A DNA stretch of 48,435 nt from Terriglobia bacterium. GTDB taxonomy: Bacteria > Acidobacteriota > Terriglobia > Acidiferrales > UBA7541. Both the position numbers and the translations under genes were made by a program. Location: NCBI GenBank assembly GCA_020073485.1, contig JAIQFB010000033.1, positions 1 through 48,435 of the forward strand, in the 5' to 3' direction. Numbering within the stretch: the stretch's first letter is position 1; every line of letters starts with the position of its first letter. Under the pieces are notes generated by a model, which saw only the letters and a list, made by a program, of their open reading frames with translations, did not search any database and was not told where the DNA came from. Shown one piece after another: positions 33,952 to 42,245 of the stretch.

Positions 33952-34506
33952 CTACGACGCCTTTTCCGACATCTCGCGAAAATATTTCGATGGCGGAAAC
34001 ACGCCCGATTTCGCCAGCTCGCGTCCCACGCTCGTGCGAATCTCTTCCGCCCAGTCCGCCCAGGTCAGCTCGCTGATTCCCAGGTGCCTCCGCGCAGCTT
34101 GATAATCCGCGCCCCCCAGGTAGTACACGCGGAACATCGCCATCCGGCTTGCCCTGAGCGCATTTTGTGAAGGGCTTGCCCTGCGGGTCTCCGTAGGGCG
34201 TGCTCTTATGGTGAGCGCTTGCGAATCTTCAGCCTGTCGTTCTTCGCAACGCGCGCCAATTGCCCCGTCGCGCAACCCGGAGAAACGTCCGCGCTCTTGT
34301 TTCCGCTGGCCCGTCCCGCCCCCCAGCGCTCTCTCCCCCGCACGCGCAAAGTCCGCCACATACTCCGCCAGTCGCGGCATGCGATCCGGGTGCCACAAAT
34401 ACTTCCCGGAAGATTCCATGCTCAGCGTCGGGATTTTCGTGTCAATCACTTCCCGCGCCGCCTGGTAAACATCATGACAGACATCGAATGCAAACGTCGC
34501 TAGCAT
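33952..34506 (-). CDS. Prophage protein with C-terminal helix-turn-helix-like region
   Basis: A 184-residue protein starting MLATFAFDVC; GGAGGAG lies 6 bases upstream. The C-terminal half contains ALRASRMAMFRVYYLGGADY then AARRHLGISELTWADWAEEI, which reads as a helix-turn-helix of the sigma-70 region 4 or transposase-binding type. Many acidobacterial prophages have such a last early gene; its role may be late-gene regulation. The middle is repeat-like basic sequence. Its place next to the replication-type gene and before the late genes agrees with a control role, but there is no direct evidence. Confidence 0.6.
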   Translation of the reverse strand: MLATFAFDVCHDVYQAAREVIDTKIPTLSMESSGKYLWHPDRMPRLAEYVADFARAGERALGGGTGQRKQERGRFSGLRDGAIGARCEERQAEDSQALTIRARPTETRRASPSQNALRASRMAMFRVYYLGGADYQAARRHLGISELTWADWAEEIRTSVGRELAKSGVFPPSKYFREMSEKAS

Positions 34507-34601
34507 GGTCTCTCCTCCATACTTCTTGACGTGCACTTCCGCAGCCAGATGGAATATTGTCAAAAGAAAAACAGGAGGCAGCTTTCGCGCGCCGCACCGC
34601 C

Positions 34602-36119
34602 TCAAGGCGATCGCGAGCCATCCCTACCCGCGTTCCGCAGCCGGATTCGCTCCAGCGCCTCCGGCTTCACGCGCACCGGCCCCAGTGACGACGGCCCCTG
34701 CCCTACACGTAGTTCGCGCGCCAGCAACTCGACTTTGTCACGATACGCATTCCCACTCGGCGCGTACGCCGCCGCGCTTCTCGCCCCACCCCATTCCGTT
34801 TTGCTCCCACCCTTCGACTCCGCGCCGTTTGCCTTGTCCCTGGCCGTCGATTCCGCGATATCGTTTCCCGGTTTCCGACATTCGCTCACCGGTCCGAAGC
34901 GCCCATCCTCCCCCAAATTCGCCGCCGCAACGGAATTCACATTCGCCGCCGATTCCCTGTTTTCGCTCCAGTGTGCGCGCACGTTAGGGTCCTTCGAGCA
35001 ACCCGAACTCCCATTTTCATCCGTAAGTGCCGCTGCATTTACATTCGTTGTTCCGTTTTCAATGGACTTTTCATATATCCTGGAAGTGATGTTTTCCGGC
35101 GAATTTGAATCTAAAAGGGCTTTTGCATTTGGTATTGCGGTTGCTCTCGCATTTGCATTTTGTTCGGCAGCCGCACTCATAGTGGCAGTCGCTTTTGCAT
35201 TGGAAATTATTTTGGAATTCAAATCTGAAAAAAGATTTGGTGGAACATCAGCCGCATCCGCCGCCTGTCCCGCCGTTGCATCCCCGCCGCCCCCAACCCT
35301 CTTCCCATTCCGTTCCCAATTCCATTCCAAACCCAAATCCTGTGCGTGAGCCTCCTCAACCCCGTCCTTGAGCCCGCTCCACTCGCCGCTGCATCTGCCC
35401 CTCCTCTGCCCCGCCGCTCCGTCGATTTCCCCCGGCCCGTCGACAACCCTGCAATCCCCACCCGCGGCTCCATCCCATCTGCCAACGCCATCAAACGACA
35501 CGGTGTTGACGCCGGTCCGCTCGTCACGTCTCAAATTTGAAATTCCAGATCTCAATTTATTTTGAAATTGACCTTCCGTAGCCGGATTTGCCGGCCCGCG
35601 CAAGTGCTCGCTCCCCGCGTCCATCGCAACGGCCGGAGAGGCGCATTTCAAATTTGAACTTTTGGATTTGCAATCTTCTTCCTCCCGCCCTCCCGCCAAA
35701 AATCCCCCGCCCGGTGACGAGGCGCGCCCCCGCGCAAACCGGGACATATATTCCGCCAGCAACTGTTTCGGCACCGGAGGCGCGAGCCGTTCCAGCCGCA
35801 TTCGCCAGGACGGCGGAGGCAACCTCCCCGGAACATCGCTCCCGGTCCAGTGCCCATAGCGCTTCCCGTCCTGCTCCCACACAAACAGCAATCCCTTGTC
35901 CTGAAACTCACCGAAGACTTGCTCGAGCCGCTCGATCGTAAGGTTGCGCCGAATCGCCGCCACGCGGCCCCAGATCACTCGCAAATTGGTCAGCTCGAAG
36001 CACCCCGACGGATCCGCCAGGCCGTATAGCCACGCGTATTCCGTCTGCGCCCACTCCGCGCACGCCGCGATCTTGTCCGACCCCCACATCGCATCGAAAT
36101 CAATCACCCGCTTCGGCAT
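34602..36119 (-). CDS. Probable phage replication or replisome-organiser protein
   Basis: A 505-residue protein with a ribosome site GGAGGCGCAAT. The first 130 residues form a winged-helix-like domain (VIDFDAMWGSDKIAACAEWA; EYAWLYGLADPSGCFELTN; RRNLTIERLEQVFGEFQDKG; YGHWTGSDVPGRLPPPS) of the type found in phage replication-organiser proteins. The rest is long, low-complexity Gly/Asn/Ala/Glu sequence that would be disordered, and includes AT-rich repeat islands (TTTGAAATTC words) read in frame. It ends in a short conserved region (KVELLARELRVGQGPSS and LERIRLRNAGRDG). Role inferred from domain and place. Confidence 0.6.
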   Translation of the reverse strand: MPKRVIDFDAMWGSDKIAACAEWAQTEYAWLYGLADPSGCFELTNLRVIWGRVAAIRRNLTIERLEQVFGEFQDKGLLFVWEQDGKRYGHWTGSDVPGRLPPPSWRMRLERLAPPVPKQLLAEYMSRFARGRASSPGGGFLAGGREEEDCKSKSSNLKCASPAVAMDAGSEHLRGPANPATEGQFQNKLRSGISNLRRDERTGVNTVSFDGVGRWDGAAGGDCRVVDGPGEIDGAAGQRRGRCSGEWSGLKDGVEEAHAQDLGLEWNWERNGKRVGGGGDATAGQAADAADVPPNLFSDLNSKIISNAKATATMSAAAEQNANARATAIPNAKALLDSNSPENITSRIYEKSIENGTTNVNAAALTDENGSSGCSKDPNVRAHWSENRESAANVNSVAAANLGEDGRFGPVSECRKPGNDIAESTARDKANGAESKGGSKTEWGGARSAAAYAPSGNAYRDKVELLARELRVGQGPSSLGPVRVKPEALERIRLRNAGRDGSRSP

Positions 36120-36345
36120 ATTGCGCCTCCGATCGGCCGCCTGTCTTCGCTCTCACTCCAATACTCTCTCTCCCGTCCGATTTCCACTCGCGCCGATTTA
36201 CTCACAACGCGCCGCCTCAATCCTTTTTGAGCCCGCCTATTGAGTCGCACGCGCGCCGAATCCCACACACGCCGACGACTCGCCCGTGCATAATCTCAAT
36301 CATCCGCGGAGCGGCCATCCATGCCCGCGAGGCCTGCATTCGCCC

Positions 36346-36381
36346 ATTTCAAATCTCGAATTTCAAATCTCGAATTTCAAA
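36346..36381. repeat. AT-rich TTTCAAATCTCGAATTTCAA tandem repeat
   Basis: ATTTCAAATCTCGAATTTCA occurs twice in tandem, before a run of six A. It lies between the replication-type gene and the first prophage gene. Confidence 0.65.
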
Positions 36382-36471
36382 AAAACATTGTCAGCCCAAC
36401 CCAGCGTCTCCCCCGCACCAGGAAAACCCCGACCGGAAACACAATCCAGGGCCAACCCCGGACGAGAACGG

Positions 36472-36975
36472 TTAACGCAGGATGTTCAAATCTCCACCTG
36501 CAGCGTCCCATCTCTCTCGCCGGATGAACACGCAAGCCCCGGCGCGCTTTCCTCGATCCATGCGATACTCCCAAACGCATTCGCCGCGTCCGTCCGCGCA
36601 GGATCGCGCCGTCGTCGCGCCTTCGCGGTGCCGTTTGGCCACGTCGTACCCTCCATTTTCACATTTGCGCAAGTGCCGCAGTTGCGCCGAAATCGACGCC
36701 TCTCCGTACCGTGTCAATGCCCGCAGTTCTCCCAGCGTCAGCCACGTGTCGCAGTCCGCCGCGGCCAGCATCACATCCCGAATAATCTCTCGCTGCGAAC
36801 GCAGCCGCCGCGCATCGTATTCCCCGCTTTTCGCGCCTGCGCTCGCGCAAACTTTTTCCGGCAACCGCAATGCCAATCCAGGCGCGGCGCTCGACGTGCC
36901 ATCCAAGCCGGCCTGCCTCCCCGAAGCATTTTCTTTCCTCGAGCTGCATTGTGAAACTCTGGCTTCTGCTTCCAT
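36472..36975 (-). CDS. Winged-helix-like early prophage protein
   Basis: A 167-residue protein with a perfect ribosome site AAGGAGG, 5 bases before ATG. A central helical region (RRLRSQREIIRDVMLAAADC; WLTLGELRALTRYGEASISA; QLRHLRKCENGGYDVAKRH) is a winged-helix DNA-binding fold, typical of phage proteins that act on replication or gene control. The N-terminal 50 residues are basic and low complexity; the C-terminus has scattered Cys (CADGRGECVW). It lies first in the minus-strand prophage run, consistent with an early regulator. Confidence 0.6.
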   Translation of the reverse strand: MEAEARVSQCSSRKENASGRQAGLDGTSSAAPGLALRLPEKVCASAGAKSGEYDARRLRSQREIIRDVMLAAADCDTWLTLGELRALTRYGEASISAQLRHLRKCENGGYDVAKRHREGATTARSCADGRGECVWEYRMDRGKRAGACVFIRRERWDAAGGDLNILR

Positions 36976-37800
36976 CGTTTCCTCCTTCGCACCATCTCTC
37001 GACCTTGCTCTATTCTGTTATGCTTGGAGCCGTCCTACTGGGGCCGCGTAGTTCGTGGCATTTCAGAATTTTCTCGCGCGCGCCGGCGCTTCTTCCGGGC
37101 ATGCCGTGCCGTCCGGCTGGCCATGCACTCTGGCGAAAACGTCCGCGCGCGCGGGAAAATTCTGCGGCCCAGGCCGCACGTCACTACTTCCGTACATGTC
37201 CGATAATGTCGTCCCGTTTTTTCCCGCCCTCCAAATTTCCTCGGTCCGAAGCTCCCAATGCCGCATTCTGTTTAGTTACACGCCGCGCTCTTCTTCCGAT
37301 TTCATGTTGGCGTGCTCACAGGCCCGAATTCCGGGCCGTTTCCGATTCTCTGCCCATCGAGCGCATCCTTCCTGCCTCGTCTCATAATGTCGTGCCCTGC
37401 TCCCCACACTCGATCTCCCCGTTTTTTTCGGAAGATGTGAATTTATCGGTCCTTCCCTTTTTGTTCGCAAAACCCCGCATCCTCACCAACATCCGCAATC
37501 TCACAATTCTCATTTGCAGGATTCCACGTCGTTGCATCCGCAACTTTCCAGCTTGAAATTTTCAATCCCGGACGATCTCGTCATTCCCGCCAGCCATCCC
37601 CTTGCCTGGCAGTCACATGCCCCCGGATGTGGCGTAATCTCCCCGCTTTCCAGCCCATTTCTACTTCAATCGGGCTTCTTCCCTCCTGCCTGCCCTCCGG
37701 CGTGCAATGCCCGCTCCACATCGGGCACCAAATTCGCCGATTTTGTTTTCACACCGCTCCCAGCAGACAGTTGATTGTGCCGGGTAAAAAAAACACTAGA
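36976..37800. other. Right-hand gap of the prophage with small unassigned frames
   Basis: About 825 bases with no firm gene. Two small minus-strand frames exist: 37063-37266 (67 residues, MRHWELRTEE, no good ribosome site) and 37276-37470 (64 residues). The word ATAATGTCGT occurs twice, at 37203 and 37384, and might mark operator sites. An integrase or repressor would be expected here but none is seen. Confidence 0.4.
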
Positions 37801-37837
37801 CACGAAACGTGACACTTGGTTAAAGTGCACTTATAAA
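37801..37837 (+). promoter_or_regulatory. Sigma-70-type promoter with palindromic operator
   Basis: -35 box GTGACA at 37809-37814 and -10 box TATAAA at 37832-37837, spaced 17 bases, each five of six to consensus. CACG-AAA-CGTG (37801-37811) is a palindrome overlapping the -35 box, and CACTT/AAGTG arms flank the spacer. The first codon of the downstream gene is 47 bases away. This arrangement is strongly suggestive of a regulated promoter. Confidence 0.65.
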
Positions 37838-37884
37838 CATACGGGCCAGCCTTTTCCGCCCAGTCTCAGTACCGGAGCAAAACT

Positions 37885-38268
37885 ATGGCCTTACCCAGAA
37901 TCGTTCCTCCGCTGGAGTACCTTCGACAAGCATCGCCCGCATCCCTGCAAAGTTTCGAGCTCAGCCGGCTCAATCACGCTGCGAATCTGCGTCGCGAAAT
38001 CAGCGCCCTTATCGACCAATGGATTCAGGAGTCTTCCGAGGCCATGCTGGCGCGCTGGATGCTCGATCAGCGCAATTCCCTCCACGAACCCCAAATTCCC
38101 GCATCCGATCTTTTTCAATCGTTCCTCGATACGGCATCTACCGCCCCATCCAGCGCCCCGGAGATTTCCACGGAAATCGTCCCCGCCCCGCCGCGATTTG
38201 CCGATTCGCGCCATCCCATCAACAATTCCTTGGAAAACAAACCCCAAAAACGCCGGTCCACCGCCTGA
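37885..38268 (+). CDS. Small gene of unknown function (full copy of the duplicated gene)
   Basis: A 127-residue protein starting MALPRIVPPLEYLRQ, with GGAG 8 bases upstream and a clear promoter before that. The first 60 residues are helical (ASLQSFELSRLNHAANLRRE; IDQWIQESSEAMLARWML); after that the protein is Pro/Ser-rich and likely disordered. The shared segment, residues about 39-61, is the part that is duplicated at the window start, where a stop codon ends the protein. The family is not recognised. It is on the opposite strand to the prophage genes and borders the prophage, so it could be a host gene or a prophage control gene. Confidence 0.7.
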   Translation: MALPRIVPPLEYLRQASPASLQSFELSRLNHAANLRREISALIDQWIQESSEAMLARWMLDQRNSLHEPQIPASDLFQSFLDTASTAPSSAPEISTEIVPAPPRFADSRHPINNSLENKPQKRRSTA

Positions 38269-39683
38269 CCTGCTCCCATGCATTCCTTCGCCTCCACGCC
38301 ACTTCCGCCCCTGAATAGTTCCCCGCGCCAATCAACGCTGGCCCTCGAGATTTCCCCAGACGCGCCCCTTAGCCTTCCCGATCTATCGCCCCAGCCGTGA
38401 CCCGCAATCCCATCCGTGGCCCATCTTCCTCGCGTCCGGAACATTCCATGTCCCTTGCAGTCGCCCATCCAGCCCCTAAAAACCCGACTCCGGAAACTCC
38501 CCGTCACCACCCCATCCCCCTCGCGTTCGAGGCATGCTCTAATCACTTTTCCCAATCAACCCCATCTCCACACCTCCAACGCCGATCCGACAACAAGCCC
38601 CCTTCAAGTCAACAATCCGCCTGCTCCGCCCGCCCCATGCCAACATGCCCAAATATGACCATCGTAGACACCCCCTTCACTCCACCATGTGTATTATGTA
38701 CATACGTAATGCTATCGCCCTTACTTAATACGCCGTCACTTCTATGTCGCACTCCTTCTATATAGCTTATTGGTCATTACGTATACGGTATACTATAAGC
38801 CTCGTCTATTAAACTAGTTTAATATTATTTGCATTAGTAATATCCGCTTTATTTGATGGCCTCGAATATATAAGTGAAGGCACATGAAACGCCCGTAATC
38901 AGAACAAGGGCTTGATGGAGGTGCGGGAGGGAGATCGGTCGGAGTTGTTGGTTCGCGGTGGGCGTGAAATTGCCTGACATCAAGAATACTGAGACTTCGC
39001 GCACTCAATGTCTCTGCGAGAGGAAAGGAATGCTTTGGTGTAGCACTCCCTCGAGAAATTGAGAATCGCTTGATGGACGAACAGCGCGCCGACGCGGGGA
39101 AGGGGGCCTGATTAGCCGAAAGGGGTGGATCTCACCTACTGGATATTGGCAACCGAAAAGGCGAAGCGGAGTGAAGGAGGATATGACGCACATGCATTGC
39201 TTGAAGTAATTGCGCTGCGGACGGCCTCAGGGCATGGTCGGATCTGCTGATTTGGATCAACAGACATGCGGGTTTTGCCATCGGGCAGTTCTTCGTGGCG
39301 GTTAAGTTTATCTACGAGAAATTCGAGGAGTCGGCAAGGCAAGGTGAAAACACCGCAAACGGCTAAGTTATGCTTCGGGATTCCATTGCAAGCCAATGCG
39401 CAGAGTTCAAATCTCAATGTTCGGTTTCCGAGGATGCGGCTATGAGAAAGGCCGGCGGACTTAACGCCGCGGCGGGCCGCCGGAGAATGCGCGAGCGTTC
39501 AAGATCGGTGCAAATGAATAAAATCCCCCGATCGGATTTTAATAGCGAATTGATTTGCGGGGCGATCAAAATGCTGAATTGGCGGGCGTCGACCTAATCC
39601 ATCGGATTGTTTGGCGCTCGCGATCAATCATTTGAGAATATCCATGCGAACGCGCGGCAAGAAGACGGGCGTGGAGTCAAGAA
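38269..39683. other. Long gap with a GC-poor palindromic segment
   Basis: About 1.4 kb without a convincing gene. Small plus-strand frames follow the 37885 gene closely (38278-38400, 40 residues; 38397-38765, overlapping it by GTGA), with Pro/Ser-rich products and no recognisable domain. Bases 38690-38870 are GC-poor and rich in palindromes, including an 18-base perfect one at 38807-38824. A minus-strand frame at 39136-39417 (CRLLEFLVDKLNRHEELPDG) may be a gene remnant. The prophage right end might lie in this stretch. Confidence 0.4.
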
Positions 39684-40145
39684 TTAAGTAGCGGGCGTGA
39701 TTTTTTCCAAGAGCTTTTCCTTGCGATAGATCAATGCATTAATGTTGGAAGTGGCGAGCTCGAAGCCATGGCCGTGCGTGATGGCATCGGTGGGACACGC
39801 CTCCACACAATAGCCGCAAAAAATACATCGCGAATAATCGATATTGTAAACGCGGGCGTAGCGCTCTCCGGCGGAGATGCGTTGCGTATCAATGTTTTCG
39901 GCAGCCTCGATGTAAATACAGCGAGCGGGACATGCTGCCGCGCACAGGAAGCAGCCGACACACTTTTCCAGGCCATTTTCGTCTCTGTGCAGCACGTGAA
40001 TGCCGCGGTAGCGAGCCTGAAAATGGACCGGCTCTTCCGGATAGTTTTCGGTGACGGTTTTCCGCAGCATGTTGCGGAACGTCACGCTAAAACCCTTCAC
40101 CAGGGTAACGAATGTTTCGCCAGCTTCCTTAATCATCGAAGACAT
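39684..40145 (-). CDS. nuoI: NADH-quinone oxidoreductase subunit I (NuoI-like ferredoxin)
   Basis: A 153-residue protein starting MSSMIKEAGET. Two 4Fe-4S ferredoxin motifs are present: CVGCFLCAAACPARC and CIFCGYCVEACPTDA. The flanking MLRKTVTENYPEEPVHFQAR and RYARVYNIDYSRC segments are characteristic of NuoI, which passes electrons from the NADH arm to quinone in complex I. No other nuo genes are near, so it is a stand-alone copy. The YpdA-like flavoprotein gene lies upstream on the same strand. The role may be an extra complex I copy or another ferredoxin-dependent system. Confidence 0.9.
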   Translation of the reverse strand: MSSMIKEAGETFVTLVKGFSVTFRNMLRKTVTENYPEEPVHFQARYRGIHVLHRDENGLEKCVGCFLCAAACPARCIYIEAAENIDTQRISAGERYARVYNIDYSRCIFCGYCVEACPTDAITHGHGFELATSNINALIYRKEKLLEKITPAT

Positions 40146-40354
40146 CGGCTGCCAGTCTAACAAAGTCGGGGTTTCGCGGCAAATCGGACGAATCAGGAGA
40201 GTAACTTCGATCGCTGAGGCTGGTAGTACCGCATGCCTGTCACGGAGCAACGAGGAAATTCTATGCGCTCATTCTGAGTCAGCCGAACAGGGGCTGACAT
40301 TCCGGGGACAGGCATCCATCGCGGCGGAAGCAGGTTCTGCCACATCCAAAGCTG

Positions 40355-41350
40355 CTAAACGACGTCGCCCTGCATTCTTCCGCCAGTGATCGCGGCGATG
40401 ATCTGCTTGCCGTGGAAGCGTCCATTTTCGATGAAGATCTCGCTGGTATGATTTCCGCCGATCACCACTCCCGCCAGATAAATTCCGGGAACATTGCTTT
40501 CGTGAGTTTGTGGATTCATATGCGGCTTATTGGTCTCCGGATCCAGGGAAATGCCCATGGAACGCAGGAATTCGAAATCTGGATGGTAACCGGTGAGGGC
40601 AAACACCTGGTCGGCCGGCAGGGCCTTTTCACCCGTATGATTGGAGACTATGACGCGCCCGGGTTCAAACCGTTTGACTTCGGTATTGAAGAGCGCATGA
40701 ATCTGGCCGGCCTTGATGCGATTCTCAATATCGGGCCGCACCCAATACTTGATCGTGGACCCAAGTTCATTCTTGCGGACGACCATGGTGACGTTCACTC
40801 CGGTGCGGTACATGTCCAGAGCCGCCTCCGCTGCGGAGTTTTTCCCGCCAATGACCACCACGTTCCGCCTCCAGAAGGGATGCGGCTCGGTGTAGTAATG
40901 AGAAACATGCGGCAAATCCTCGCCCGGAACGCCGATGCGGTTGGGCAAGTCGTAGTAGCCGGTGGCCACGGCGATCTTCTTCGCGGCGAATTGCGTCACG
41001 ATTCCCTGCTCATCGCGGGTGTGCACGATAAAACGTCTGTCGGAACCCTCGACGCTCTCGACGCGATGGCCCAGGCGCAAGTCCAGCCCATAGTGCTCGA
41101 CGCACTTGCGGTAATACTTCAGGGCGTCGGTGCGCGTCGGTTTCTCGGTGGCGCAGGTCAGCGGCAAGTCGCCGATTTCCAGCAACTCCGGAGTCGTGAA
41201 AAAGACCATATTGACGGGATAATGATAAAGAGAGTTGCACAGGCAGCCCTTGTCGATAACCAAAGGCCGCAGGCCGGCGCGTTTGGCTTCGATGGCGCAA
41301 GCCAGCCCCGTGGGTCCAGCGCCGATGCAAATCAGATCGTAGGTGCTCAC
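40355..41350 (-). CDS. YpdA-like FAD/NAD(P)-binding disulfide reductase
   Basis: A 331-residue protein starting at GTG 41350 (VSTYDLICIG). The N-terminal FAD-binding motif is C-I-G-A-G-P-T-G-L-A. An NADPH-binding motif V-V-I-G-G-K-N-S-A-A-E lies near the middle, and the C-terminal FAD segment (GIYLAGVVIGGNHTSEIFIE) is present. This is the YpdA/BdrA family, known as bacillithiol-disulfide reductase in Firmicutes. The Firmicute enzymes have a Cys at residue 14 in G-G-G-P-C-G; here it is Thr14. A CXXC pair as in thioredoxin reductase is absent. The sense of the active site is therefore open. It lies on the minus strand upstream of nuoI and divergent from the kinase operon. Confidence 0.85.
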   Translation of the reverse strand: MSTYDLICIGAGPTGLACAIEAKRAGLRPLVIDKGCLCNSLYHYPVNMVFFTTPELLEIGDLPLTCATEKPTRTDALKYYRKCVEHYGLDLRLGHRVESVEGSDRRFIVHTRDEQGIVTQFAAKKIAVATGYYDLPNRIGVPGEDLPHVSHYYTEPHPFWRRNVVVIGGKNSAAEAALDMYRTGVNVTMVVRKNELGSTIKYWVRPDIENRIKAGQIHALFNTEVKRFEPGRVIVSNHTGEKALPADQVFALTGYHPDFEFLRSMGISLDPETNKPHMNPQTHESNVPGIYLAGVVIGGNHTSEIFIENGRFHGKQIIAAITGGRMQGDVV

Positions 41351-41420
41351 GAGAAGAGTTTGCCTTGGGATAAATGCTTTTGCAACTCCGCGGGCGGGCA
41401 TTCACCACGGCCTCACGAGG

Positions 41421-41454
41421 TTGTAACCAAATTTTTACAATGTGCGCGTATAAT
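41421..41454 (+). promoter_or_regulatory. Divergent promoter region of the kinase operon
   Basis: A perfect -10 box TATAAT lies at 41449-41454, 20 bases before the start codon at 41475. TTGTAA (41421-41426) and TTACAA (41435-41440) form an inverted repeat inside the 124-base gap to the YpdA-like gene. No good -35 box is at 17 bases; TTGTAA at 22 bases is the nearest. Confidence 0.45.
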
Positions 41455-41474
41455 CTTTTGCGGGAGAAACCCAC

Positions 41475-42245
41475 GTGGCCACGCGTACGGTACCGGCGAC
41501 AGACCCCATCTCGATCGAGCCGGGGGAGGCTCCCGGGGAAAATTCGCAGCTTCTGGAGCCCGCGCGAGCGTATCCGGGGGCGCTGATCGTCGTGGAAGGC
41601 ATCGATGGCTCCGGCAAGAGTACCCAGCTGTACCTGCTGAAGCGCTGGCTGGAAATCGGCGGTTATCGCCTGCACTTCACGGAATGGAATTCCTCTCCCC
41701 TGGTCAAATCGGCGACGCGGCGCGGGAAGCAGCGCCGGTTGCTCACGCCAACGACATTTTCGCTCCTGCACGCCGCCGATTTTGCTGACCGCTGCGAGCG
41801 CCAGATCCTGCCGCTGCTTCACAGCGGCTACCTGGTGCTGGCCGACCGTTACATTTACACCGCGTTTGCGCGCGATGTCGCGCGCAATTGTTCCCCGCGC
41901 TGGCTGCGCAATCTCTACCGCTTTGCCCCAATTCCAGACATTACTTTCTATTTCCGCGCGCCGCTCGACGTGGCCGTCAACCGCATCATGAGCGGCCGCC
42001 CCAAGCTCAAACACTACGAAGCCGGCATGGACCTGAATCTGTCGCTCGACCGCGCCGAAAGCTTCCGCATTTTCCAGGGACGCATCCTCGCGCAATACGA
42101 CGAGATGATCGAGTCCGACCATTTCGTGGTAATGGACGGAACGCTGCCCGTGAACAAGTTGCAGAAACAGATGCGGCAATTCGTGAAGTCGCGTATCGAT
42201 CTTTCGCGATTCGCTCCCAAGAAGGCCGCTCGGAGGGCTCGATGA
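41475..42245 (+). CDS. Thymidylate-kinase-like P-loop kinase, first of a tandem pair
   Basis: A 256-residue protein starting at GTG 41475 (GGGAGAAACCCAC upstream). After a 36-residue non-conserved start, the nucleotide kinase begins: Walker A GIDGSGKST at 42-50 with K48, then the DR motif LADRYIYTAFA where the Tmk family has DRY. The C-terminal half (FYFRAPLDVAVNRIMSGRP; YEAGMDLNLSLDRAESFRIF) contains a Y-E-A-G-M-D-L motif that is not typical of dTMP kinase. Tmk makes dTDP from dTMP and ATP; here the substrate is uncertain because of these deviations and the partners. Its stop overlaps the ATG of the next gene (ATGA), so the two are translationally coupled. Confidence 0.85.
   Translation: MATRTVPATDPISIEPGEAPGENSQLLEPARAYPGALIVVEGIDGSGKSTQLYLLKRWLEIGGYRLHFTEWNSSPLVKSATRRGKQRRLLTPTTFSLLHAADFADRCERQILPLLHSGYLVLADRYIYTAFARDVARNCSPRWLRNLYRFAPIPDITFYFRAPLDVAVNRIMSGRPKLKHYEAGMDLNLSLDRAESFRIFQGRILAQYDEMIESDHFVVMDGTLPVNKLQKQMRQFVKSRIDLSRFAPKKAARRAR

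Noticed and set aside
36870-37556. A 228-residue plus-strand frame at the prophage right end
   Set aside because: It overlaps the start of the minus-strand winged-helix gene, which has a perfect ribosome site, and its composition (Ser/Pro/Arg/Leu) is that of a shadow.
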